From: Melioribacter sp.
GTDB taxonomy: Bacteria; Bacteroidota; Ignavibacteria; Ignavibacteriales; Melioribacteraceae
NCBI GenBank assembly: GCA_016841125.1
Contig: JAENZU010000005.1
Coordinates: 1 to 20,880 of the forward strand
Direction of reading: 5' to 3'
DNA: 20,880 nt
A program made the translations under genes and the position numbers. Position 1 is the stretch's first letter. Each line of letters starts with the position of its first letter. This document shows, piece after piece, positions 14,764-20,880 of the stretch. Under the pieces are notes generated by a model that was not told where the DNA came from, made no database searches, and saw only the letters and a program-made list of their open reading frames with translations.

Positions 14764-17331
14764 CTATTCAAGCGAAAACTCAGTTGGAACAGCCTCGGAA
14801 TGATCTTTCACATCTGTAATAAGAGATGCATATTTAACTTTACTCTGCTGTACCGCCAGCCTTAAATCTTCGAGAGCATCACCGGCAGCTACTGCAAAAG
14901 CAATTTTAATTTCCTGTGATGCAGCAATATTGAATGGTCCCGCAGAATTAACGAATGAGATATCGCCTGCTTCCATATTTGTGTTTGCTATACCGCTCGA
15001 CATTGCCTGCCATTTTTCGGCTTCCGAAAAATTATCATAAATCGAAAATGAGCTTGTATTGCCGGCGTTAAAAATTCCGTAATAATTTGAACCGGGTTCA
15101 CTAATTACTGCAGAGCCAACGTAAGTTGTTGGTCCTAAGGTTGTGTTATAAGCGTAAGCAAAATTATCCGTCGCATCGAAGGAGGTTTTATCACCGCCGC
15201 CGTTGCCGTCGATAATGTCCCAATCGAAAAACAAGCCTGCATACAGACCCTCAATTGCGGAAGAACTTTTATTTTTCAAAGTATATTCGAATATGATAAA
15301 CTTTTCATTGTCTTCATCTGTAAAAGTGAATGTGTTCAGTTCTGTTTCAACTCCTAGTTTACCGGTTCCGGCGCCGTCATCATTAAAAATTGCTTGTCCC
15401 TGCTGGTCTGAAATAGTACCGGGAATCTTAACTGTAAACGGAACTAAAGTGGAAAAATCCGTACTTTGCACAGACTGAATTCGTGCCCCATCCATAATTC
15501 CGGTTGCTGAATTTCCGTAGAGAAATGCACCTTCAAAAACTAAGTTAGAGCCGCCGTCATATTTGAATCCGTCTCCCTGTAAATTGTTCGGATAATCGTT
15601 AAAACCCATTGTTCCTTTACCGGTAACAGTTAGAGCGATTTTATTAGCACCTTGTGTTGCGAAGGAAGGATTGAGTAAAATTTCGAACCATTGAAAATCC
15701 AGATAACTGCCATCGCCGTATTCCAGCTTAAAACGTTCAACTTGATTTTGTGATGTGCTGTTTTGAATGGTAAAAGTAAATCTATTTGTTTCATTATTGA
15801 AAGCATGTAATGTGCCCGCTGAACCGGCATTAAAAGTTCCGCTGTTAATTACAGTATTGCTTCCGCCTGTTAGTGTTATGCTTAATGAGGAAGTTGGATT
15901 CAGGTAATTCATGAATTCAACTCCGATAGAAACTAGTTCGCCGGGTTCAAAGATTCCGTCTCCGTCCCCTTCGTCTCTTATATCAAAATTTAATGCTCTC
16001 ACTGAGACGGCATCGTTTGTTGAAACAGCCTGTGAGGCATTTATTCTGCCGAAGCCTAAACGCTGAGTGTAAGAAGGATTTAAATTATCTATATTATCTG
16101 AAGTTACTCTTATTTGTTCGGCTATTTGGAGAGGAGTATAATTTGGGAATTGTGCAGCAACCAACCCGGCTAAGCCAGCCGCTAATGGAGATGCCATTGA
16201 TGTCCCGGATAAATTAGCATAAGTATTGTTCTGCCATGTTCCGTAAATTCCCGAGCCGGGTGCGGTAACATCCAAATCAATTCCGTAGTTCGAGAAATTT
16301 GATTTTAGATCGGACGAAGTAGTCGAACCAACAGATAAAACTCCATCATATTTAGCAGGATAAATAATATCCGACATTCCGTCGTTGCCGGCTGCCGCCA
16401 CAATTAAGGACCCTTTCGACAAAGCGTAATCAACTGTTTCCTGTCCAAGAATTGAATATGAAAATGACCCCCAGCTGCAGTTAATAATTTTTGCTCCGTT
16501 GTCGGCTGCATAAACAATTCCTTCATAACCATAAGCAATAAGCGCTTGCCCTTGATTGTTGCGGATATCATCCTGTGCAGTTTTAACGGGCATGATTCTG
16601 CAATTATATCCGATTGATGCTACTCCAATTGAATTATCGGTTACAGCAGATACTATGCCGGCAACATGCGTACCGTGATCGGGGCGGTCTTCCATTGGAT
16701 CGTTATCAGGAGTTCCTGTTAAACCTCCGAAGTCCCACCCGCGAATATCATCAATGTATCCATTCTGATCGTCATCAACTCCATTGACCGGATCATCATT
16801 TTGATAAATGTTGGCAGCAAGATCCGGATGATCCCAATCAACACCGGTATCAACTATTGATATGATTACTGATGTATCACCTTTGGTAACATCCCAGGCT
16901 GCGGCTGCGGATATTTTACTTAACGCATATTGGCTTCCAAATGAAGGATCATTCGGTGTATAAAAAATTTCATAAAGGAAATGTGGTTCCGCCCACTCGA
17001 TACCGTTGAGTTTATTTATCTTTGCGGATAATAGAATCGGATCTATTTCCGAATCATATTTGATATTGAAGATTTTTTTTAATTCCGAAGCTTTTTGATC
17101 AGCGCTGCTGATGCGGTTAAATCTTTGTTCAATTCCGAGAACACCAAATTGTTTCAATCCCTCCTGAATTTCAGCCGGCAGATTGGTTTCGGATGAAATT
17201 TCACTGCTGAATTTAACAACTACTTCATTAGCAAAATAATATGTACCATTATTTTCTATTACTCTCTGTTGTGCAGAAACAGCAAAAGAATTTAAGATTA
17301 AACAGATTACTAAATAGAATTTAACACGCAT
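14764..17331 (-). CDS. Subtilisin-like S8 serine protease, secreted, missing its sorting domain
   Basis: This 855-residue exoprotease has a Sec signal peptide (1-20, ending AVSA), an inhibitor-like propeptide (about 30-120, EVVVKFSSEI ... NGIEWAEPHFLYE) and the S8 catalytic domain (about 135-440). Triad residues are D161 (VDTGVDWDHPD), H219 (DHGTHVAG) and S378 (LSGTSMASP), with N316 (AAAGNDG) as the oxyanion residue. A calcium-type loop NDDPVNGVDDDQNGYIDD is inserted at 178-195. Residues 441-855 form beta-rich domains (VRALNFDIRDEGDGDGIFEPG and onward) of the kind that precedes T9SS sorting domains. The chain stops at TEFSLE, where the sorting domain should begin. Its role would be degradation of extracellular protein. 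A GGAG precedes the ATG. With the domain intact the gene would end at 14509, next to the SRPBCC gene. Confidence 0.92.
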   Translation of the reverse strand: MRVKFYLVICLILNSFAVSAQQRVIENNGTYYFANEVVVKFSSEISSETNLPAEIQEGLKQFGVLGIEQRFNRISSADQKASELKKIFNIKYDSEIDPILLSAKINKLNGIEWAEPHFLYEIFYTPNDPSFGSQYALSKISAAAAWDVTKGDTSVIISIVDTGVDWDHPDLAANIYQNDDPVNGVDDDQNGYIDDIRGWDFGGLTGTPDNDPMEDRPDHGTHVAGIVSAVTDNSIGVASIGYNCRIMPVKTAQDDIRNNQGQALIAYGYEGIVYAADNGAKIINCSWGSFSYSILGQETVDYALSKGSLIVAAAGNDGMSDIIYPAKYDGVLSVGSTTSSDLKSNFSNYGIDLDVTAPGSGIYGTWQNNTYANLSGTSMASPLAAGLAGLVAAQFPNYTPLQIAEQIRVTSDNIDNLNPSYTQRLGFGRINASQAVSTNDAVSVRALNFDIRDEGDGDGIFEPGELVSIGVEFMNYLNPTSSLSITLTGGSNTVINSGTFNAGSAGTLHAFNNETNRFTFTIQNSTSQNQVERFKLEYGDGSYLDFQWFEILLNPSFATQGANKIALTVTGKGTMGFNDYPNNLQGDGFKYDGGSNLVFEGAFLYGNSATGIMDGARIQSVQSTDFSTLVPFTVKIPGTISDQQGQAIFNDDGAGTGKLGVETELNTFTFTDEDNEKFIIFEYTLKNKSSSAIEGLYAGLFFDWDIIDGNGGGDKTSFDATDNFAYAYNTTLGPTTYVGSAVISEPGSNYYGIFNAGNTSSFSIYDNFSEAEKWQAMSSGIANTNMEAGDISFVNSAGPFNIAASQEIKIAFAVAAGDALEDLRLAVQQSKVKYASLITDVKDHSEAVPTEFSLE

Positions 17332-17420
17332 CGATAATTACTCCGTTTTTGAGATTAAGGGGGGAATTTAATTAGAATATCTATTACAAAACAAGCTAAT
17401 TTGTTTGGGAATTTTAAAAT

Positions 17421-17452
17421 TAAAAAAGCGCACCTAAAATTTGATGCGCTTT
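17421..17452 (-). terminator. Rho-independent terminator of the redox operon
   Basis: On the minus strand AAAGCGCA (17445-17452) pairs with TGCGCTTT (17425-17432) across a 12-base loop and is followed by a T-run ending at about 17421. It begins 11 bases after the stop of the DUF3365 gene. The stretch from here to the protease start (17332-17420) is AT-rich and holds only that gene's GGAG ribosome site. Confidence 0.8.
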
Positions 17453-17463
17453 GATTCAAGGGA

Positions 17464-18051
17464 CTAAATTTCTTTTTTAATTGATAATGCTCCCCGCACA
17501 TCACCAATGCGGAAATCGCGGGCTTTATCATTCGGATAAATAGAATAGATGAGTTCCGAAACTTCATTGCCAATTTGGTTTTCGCTGCCGTGACAATTAA
17601 GACATGGTGCCGCCATAATAATAGGTTTCAGATAGCGGACAAACTTACTTCCGTTTTCTTCAATAACCTCGGCATACTCGGTGGTATCCGTTAGTTCTCC
17701 TTCAGACTGCATTTTGATAAATTTTTCTAATACTGCCAATTCAAAATCGTCCGGAGAGTTTGTTTCGTTGCGGGTTCTCAGTGCAACTCTTGAAACATCC
17801 AAATTATTTACTTCGCTGAATCCGATCGTTAAAATTTGAGCGGTATCCGCGCATACCGAAACAGCCTTAACCGGACCACCCTTCTGCAGCTCGCTTATCA
17901 AAACCCCTTTTAACTCTCTGGTAAATTCGTTTGCTGCTTTGCGGAATTCCTGTGTGTCAATCTTCTGACTTTGACTTTTTTGTTCTTCGGTACTACACGA
18001 AAAAAAGCCAAGAAAAATCATTAAAGCAAAAGAGATGACAATTTTCTGCAT
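17464..18051 (-). CDS. DUF3365 (Tll0287-like) c-type heme lipoprotein
   Basis: This 195-residue lipoprotein has a signal ending in GFFSC (Cys19, followed by STEE). The rest matches the DUF3365/Tll0287-like heme domain: VKAVSVCADTAQILTIGFSE at about 61-80, VSRVALRTRNETNSPDDFEL at 86-105, and the heme attachment motif C150-L-N-C153-H154 in APCLNCHGSEN, then NDKARDFRIGDVRGALSI at the C-terminus. Members are periplasmic or membrane-attached single-heme c-type cytochromes or sensor domains, and here the domain stands alone. It begins directly after the TAG stop of the TlpA-like gene with no gap, so the two are translationally coupled. Another cysteine (C67) is free and could interact with the thioredoxin partner; that is inference. 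A terminator follows. Confidence 0.88.
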   Translation of the reverse strand: MQKIVISFALMIFLGFFSCSTEEQKSQSQKIDTQEFRKAANEFTRELKGVLISELQKGGPVKAVSVCADTAQILTIGFSEVNNLDVSRVALRTRNETNSPDDFELAVLEKFIKMQSEGELTDTTEYAEVIEENGSKFVRYLKPIIMAAPCLNCHGSENQIGNEVSELIYSIYPNDKARDFRIGDVRGALSIKKEI

Positions 18052-18711
18052 CTATTTAACCTCTACTAGTGGTAAAGAAAAATTCGGTGCTTGAACCAAT
18101 TCTTTATTTTCAAAATCTGCGCTCAATATTTTTTTAATATCTTTCTCGTAAGTAGATTTATCTATTAAACCTTCATATCTTGAAACAACTTTTCCGTCTT
18201 TATCCAAAACAAATGATGTTGGTATCGCTCTAATTCCTCCGAAATTTTGTATTACATCATTGTTGGCATGAACTATCGGATAATTAATATTGTATTGTTT
18301 TATAAAGGGGATAACATCCTTTTGAGTTGCGCCGCCCCTGGTTAATCCATCAACGGAAACACCGATAATCTCAAATCCTTTATCGCCATACTGCTTCTTT
18401 AATTCCACCAGATCAGGCACGCCGGCACGGCAAGGTGCACACCATGTTGCCCAAAAATCGAGGAGAACTATTTTTCCTTTATAATCCGCTAAATTTAATT
18501 GTTGGGAAGAAACTTCAAAATAACCTGGAGGATACGGTCCTTTTTCATCTTCGCCGTTAGTGTTGTTAACTAAGAAAAAAACTCCGAAGGCAACTACAAA
18601 CAAAATTGTGTACAACCGGCTTCTAACTTTTTTATCTCTCAAATCAAATTTAGGATTCTTACTATTTTTGCTGTTTTGGGCTACATCTTTATTATTTAAT
18701 TTCTTGCTCAT
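18052..18711 (-). CDS. TlpA-like membrane-anchored thioredoxin
   Basis: This 219-residue protein has a lysine/asparagine-rich cytoplasmic tail, one TM helix at about 33-49 (LYTILFVVAFGVFFLV) and a TlpA/ResA-type thioredoxin domain in the periplasm (about 62-200). The active site is W90-C91-A-P-C94 in LLDFWATWCAPCRAGVPDL, with the cis-proline in GGIRAIPTSFVLDKDGK. Such proteins reduce disulfides outside the cytoplasmic membrane, commonly apocytochrome c before heme attachment. The adjacent c-type heme lipoprotein fits that role. A short C-terminal extension (FENKELVQAPNFSLPLVEVK) follows the domain. GGAG stands just before the ATG. The 58-base gap upstream is AT-rich and could carry a separate promoter, so linkage to DUF1858 is probable but not certain. 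Confidence 0.92.
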   Translation of the reverse strand: MSKKLNNKDVAQNSKNSKNPKFDLRDKKVRSRLYTILFVVAFGVFFLVNNTNGEDEKGPYPPGYFEVSSQQLNLADYKGKIVLLDFWATWCAPCRAGVPDLVELKKQYGDKGFEIIGVSVDGLTRGGATQKDVIPFIKQYNINYPIVHANNDVIQNFGGIRAIPTSFVLDKDGKVVSRYEGLIDKSTYEKDIKKILSADFENKELVQAPNFSLPLVEVK

Positions 18712-18769
18712 TTTTTCTCCATATTATAAAACTAAAATAGTGTATAGTAATAACTAAAAACAATAGCAA

Positions 18770-18985
18770 TTAGTTTTCATTTAATTTATTTAAATCATTT
18801 ACAAATTGTTCAATATCATTATCCGAAAAACCTTTTTCTTTAGCTGCAGCTTCAAGCGAACCCCAAATCGGCTCGCCGCACCTTAAACATCTGATCCCTT
18901 TATCCTTGAGATAAACAACAGATGCAGGCTTTATTCTAACCAGATCCTCAATTTCAATTTCTTTCGAAATCATTTCAGAGTTCAT
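18770..18985 (-). CDS. DUF1858 domain protein with redox-type CxxC
   Basis: The start chosen is the ATG at 18983-18985, because a GGAGGAAA ribosome site (18991-18998) precedes it. The upstream extension to 19087 reads as junk (MCNNQQSLCFHTIRRF) and overlaps the DUF6132 gene. This gives 71 residues. The sequence ISKEIEIEDLVRIKPASVVY, then LKDKGIRCLRCGEPIWGSLE and AAAKEKG, matches the DUF1858 family (hybrid-cluster-protein-associated disulfide domain), which has a conserved CxxC, here C33-L-R-C36. The role is unknown but is usually placed with thiol redox or Fe-S chemistry. The start overlaps the DUF6132 stop as ATGA, a sign of translational coupling. Confidence 0.85.
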   Translation of the reverse strand: MNSEMISKEIEIEDLVRIKPASVVYLKDKGIRCLRCGEPIWGSLEAAAKEKGFSDNDIEQFVNDLNKLNEN

Positions 18986-19191
18986 TGAGTTTCCTCCGAT
19001 TTTTTCTTTTTTGATGGGAATGCAAATATTAGTCCCATTAAAGCGCCGTATAGTGTGGAAACATAAGGACTGCTGGTTATTGCACATGTTCCATTGTAAC
19101 AGCCTATAAAATAATAATATGCAAAGCCAAGCGCTCCGCCAACCACAACCGGCAATACTCTCTTAGTTACAAATTTCCAATTTAGATTCAT
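18982..19191 (-). CDS. DUF6132 small membrane protein
   Basis: This 69-residue protein has two TM helices, at about 10-29 (VLPVVVGGALGFAYYYFIGC) and 41-58 (SPYVSTLYGALMGLIFAF), with a short cysteine-bearing loop between them: GCYNGTCAITSSPYVSTLYG, containing C31 and C36. This is the DUF6132 pattern (GC..GTCPITSSP). Family members are often found beside rhodanese or thioredoxin genes, and the conserved cysteines suggest a thiol or persulfide role, not proven. It is the first gene of the minus-strand redox cluster, and its stop overlaps the DUF1858 start by four bases. The leader 19192-19358 is shared with the divergent gene at 19359; it is AT-rich and no clear promoter could be assigned. Confidence 0.8.
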   Translation of the reverse strand: MNLNWKFVTKRVLPVVVGGALGFAYYYFIGCYNGTCAITSSPYVSTLYGALMGLIFAFPSKKKKSEETQ

Positions 19192-19358
19192 CTTAAACTT
19201 TCTTCATTTGGTAAAATAATAATTAACTACTCTCTTAAAACTTTTAATGAGATGAGTTCCAATTAAAAAAGATTCATCTTTCAAATCTTGCAGCCGACGA
19301 TTATATTTTGTTAATTTAAAGTTTATAAAAATAAACAAATAAGAAAACGGAGAATTTC

Positions 19359-20150
19359 ATGCCCGATTACGAAAAGCATTTATACATGACTGTTTTTCCA
19401 ACAAATGCGCTTGTTGCATCACAACTGGAACCCGATAAATTTGGCGAGCATTATACGTTGGGCAGCGCAAAACATTTTAGCGGTAAAGTTATTTTTGCCG
19501 AACTCGATATTAATTTTAGACACCCCGATTTAGAAATTGAAGACTACCTGGAAATGACGGCTCCGCACGAGGATGGATCGCCGAAAAAAACTAAATTTAT
19601 TTCTTCCTACAATGTTTTGGAAAAGGTTAAACTTTCTGCGATCAAAAAATTGTTTTTATGCACCAGCAACGGTAAAGTTCTTCCCATTTTACCGGCAGAA
19701 TATACGGCTGTAAACCAACCGGGATTGATCAGAATTTATCAGGAGATCACTCCGTTGGAAACTTTGGTTGCTTCTACTTTCGATCAGCGGGAATTTGGAA
19801 AATTCATTACTACCAAAACCAAATCGAAAGGTGCACCGAAAATTATGTTCACACAAGTTGATTTTAATATCAGCCATTTTTTCGAAAGTAATAAGAACAG
19901 AGAAATTTTTAATATTGATTTACCGGGAGTTAATCCATACAGATTTTATGATTGTATTGTTGAGCTTCAGAAGAAACCGGAAAAACTTACCAAAACTATT
20001 AGTCTAGGTACTTTGCTTAGAGAAATATCTTATAAATTTTTGCGTCACGGATTTTGGTTTTCGTCCGGCGATGAATTGGTTTTCTTCCCCATGCCTTCAG
20101 AAAACCAACTTGAAAATGAATATTTCTACTGGTGGCGTTACGTAAGATAG
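19359..20150 (+). CDS. Conserved-looking protein of unknown function with an internal duplication
   Basis: I do not recognise this 263-residue protein. It has no signal peptide, TM helix or known catalytic motif, so it is probably cytoplasmic. It contains an internal repeat. NALVASQLEPDKFGEHYTLG with KVIFAELDINF (residues 16-53) aligns without gaps, at an offset of 118, with ETLVASTFDQREFGKFITTK and KIMFTQVDFNI (134-171). Shared positions include LVAS, FG, T, K, F, D and N. Each half has a beta-rich start and a longer loop (APHEDGSPKKTK, ESNKNREIF). The C-terminus is rich in aromatic residues (ENEYFYWWRYVR). A GGAG stands ten bases before the ATG (19344-19347), and a clear terminator follows. 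Codon use resembles the neighbours. It is transcribed alone, divergent from the redox cluster. Confidence 0.85.
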   Translation: MPDYEKHLYMTVFPTNALVASQLEPDKFGEHYTLGSAKHFSGKVIFAELDINFRHPDLEIEDYLEMTAPHEDGSPKKTKFISSYNVLEKVKLSAIKKLFLCTSNGKVLPILPAEYTAVNQPGLIRIYQEITPLETLVASTFDQREFGKFITTKTKSKGAPKIMFTQVDFNISHFFESNKNREIFNIDLPGVNPYRFYDCIVELQKKPEKLTKTISLGTLLREISYKFLRHGFWFSSGDELVFFPMPSENQLENEYFYWWRYVR

Positions 20151-20173
20151 ATTTAAAAGTAGTTTAGATTTTT

Positions 20174-20209
20174 ATCCCGGGTTTGATTTTTAGATCCGGG
20201 ATTTTTTTT
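20174..20209 (+). terminator. Rho-independent terminator after the 19359-20150 gene
   Basis: ATCCCGG (20174-20180) pairs with CCGGGAT (20196-20202) around a loop of about 15 bases and is followed by an eight-base T-run (20202-20209). It lies 24 bases after the stop codon. Confidence 0.85.
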
Positions 20210-20295
20210 GCAATCATGAGCAAACTTTTATTCAATCAATAAAAAGTTTTTTAAATTGAAAACACAAATTAAAACCAATCAAAAAGGTAAATGAA

Positions 20296-20661
20296 ATGCC
20301 TACAAAAATAGAGAAAGCAGCAATAATCAAATCTGCCGGCAACAAACCAAAAATAATAAATTAATATTTTGGAAGAGTGAATTCCCAAACATCGCAATTA
20401 AGTGTTGCGAAAATGGAAAGTCCCTCGGGTTGGATTGAGCCGGGTCAAAGGCCAGAGTTCGATGAGTACACATTAGTTCTCAAAGGTGAACTCCAAGTTG
20501 AAACCGAAAGCGGCGAGATAATAAAAGTAAAAGCCGGGGAAGCAATTATCACTTACAAAGGGGAATGGATCAGATACAGCACTCCTGGAGGGGAAGGGGC
20601 TGAATATATTGCGGTTTGTCTTCCCGCATTTTCACCGGAAACCGTTCATAGGGATGAATAA
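20296..20661 (+). pseudogene. Cupin-domain gene with an in-frame TAA stop
   Basis: From the ATG at 20296 (AAGG upstream) the frame gives a cupin N-terminus including IIKSAGNKPKIIN. It then meets TAA at 20362-20364 and continues in the same frame with YFGRVNSQTSQLSVAKMESP, GWIEPGQRPEFDEYTLVLKG, VKAGEAIITYKGEWIRYSTP and YIAVCLPAFSPETVHRDE. In this cupin family the sequence runs straight through this point (NKPKxIxExxGRVNS), so codon 23, normally Glu or a similar residue, has become a stop. The intact protein would have 121 residues. A GTG at 20377 could restart translation of a 94-residue form that keeps both cupin motifs, with GGAAGA close before it. The cupin lacks an obvious His-rich metal motif; its ligand is unknown. 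Confidence 0.8.
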
Positions 20662-20715
20662 AAATTGACGGCTGAATTACCAAAGTGATTTCATCAAAAT
20701 AAACTGTAAACAACT

Positions 20716-20880
20716 TTATTTCGTCTCCATTCTCCAAACACCGTCCCATTTTTCAGGACGCTCATTATTGAGCTTGGTTACTCTTGATAACATTATTTGG
20801 GTAGGTCTGTCATTGGGATAATTAATTGTTAGTTTTTGCAGAATCGGTACGGCTTGCTCAAAACAGCCGTGATAGTAGCA
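20716..20880 (-). CDS. C-terminal end of a TPR-containing protein, probably an adenylate/guanylate cyclase (partial)
   Basis: The frame is open from the window edge to TAA at 20716-20718 and encodes 54 residues: a TPR-like helix pair (YYHGCFEQAVPILQKLTINY, then PNDRPTQIMLSRVTKL) followed by PEKWDGVWRMETK. The ending WDGV(W/Y)xMxxK after a TPR unit is typical of class III adenylate/guanylate cyclases with a C-terminal TPR segment, but the catalytic domain would lie outside the window. The call is therefore an inference from the tail alone. It is convergent with the cupin gene; the 54-base gap between them shows no strong hairpin. Confidence 0.55.
   Translation of the reverse strand, partial: CYYHGCFEQAVPILQKLTINYPNDRPTQIMLSRVTKLNNERPEKWDGVWRMETK

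Noticed and set aside
18986..19087. Longer DUF1858 protein of 105 residues starting at 19087.
   Set aside because: The extension has no family similarity, lies inside the DUF6132 gene, and a strong GGAGGAAA site marks the ATG at 18985.
14542..20364. Reassignment of TAG/TAA to glutamine, suggested by stops at expected Gln-like sites in the protease sorting domain and cupin.
   Set aside because: Intact genes in the window end properly with TAG (sigma factor, TlpA-like) and TAA (proS, SRPBCC), several followed at once by terminators or new starts. Nonsense mutation or sequence error explains the three cases better.
20377..20661. Annotating the cupin simply as an intact 94-residue gene from GTG at 20377.
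   Set aside because: The same frame upstream encodes the missing N-terminus with its own ATG, so the short form hides an in-frame stop. It is kept only as a possible restart.

Overview
The window looks like a chromosomal segment of a Bacteroidota/Chlorobiota-group bacterium, most probably from Ignavibacteria. This is inferred from four things: a type IX secretion (T9SS) C-terminal sorting sequence of the NYPNPFNPST type, a FISUMP-type lipoprotein, AT-rich intergenic DNA with many starts lacking a strong Shine-Dalgarno, and the mix of families. No rRNA, tRNA, CRISPR array or phage was seen. Taxonomy is an inference and was not searched.

Layout. 1-1020: the 5' part of a FISUMP lipoprotein gene (minus), a relic of an IS1182-type transposase and a bidirectional terminator. 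1044-4089 (minus): housekeeping genes, proS followed by a short rsmI that starts right behind the proS terminator, then a Nfu-type Fe-S carrier. 4240-4371: a palindromic intergenic repeat and a terminator. 4390-8328 (minus): a compact four-gene regulon made of an ECF sigma factor behind a probable ECF-type promoter, a membrane anti-sigma factor (zinc finger, one TM helix, HEAT repeats outside) and two paralogous exported DUF4097 beta-solenoid proteins with 18-residue coils. 8402-10430: a DUF192 protein, an alpha/beta hydrolase, and a DUF4258/YgiT toxin-antitoxin-like pair whose toxin gene is frameshifted. 10510-13829 (plus): an EVE-domain protein and two different photolyase-family genes in one apparent operon. 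13925-17331 (minus): a subtilisin-like exoprotease whose T9SS sorting domain is cut off by two in-frame stops, then a periplasmic SRPBCC protein. 17464-19191 (minus): a thiol/heme redox cluster (DUF6132, DUF1858, TlpA-like, DUF3365). 19359-20150 (plus): an unrecognised protein with an internal duplication. 20296-20661 (plus): a cupin gene with an in-frame stop. 20716-20880 (minus): the 3' end of a probable TPR-containing nucleotide cyclase.

How the genes work together. The strongest candidate system is sigma, HEAT-type anti-sigma and two secreted beta-solenoids. It reads as a self-contained envelope-response circuit: the sigma factor probably drives its own operon, the anti-sigma holds it at the membrane, and the exported solenoids are either the output or part of the sensing. 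The photolyase/EVE operon is a light-dependent DNA-repair module. The redox cluster could handle extracytoplasmic disulfide and heme chemistry.

The second theme is decay. Four genes are broken in ways visible only by reading past the stop: the protease sorting domain (TAG and TAA), the cupin (TAA), the DUF4258 toxin (one-base deletion) and the transposase (5' end missing). Either this genome carries many recent lesions or the assembly has base errors. Read coverage would decide.
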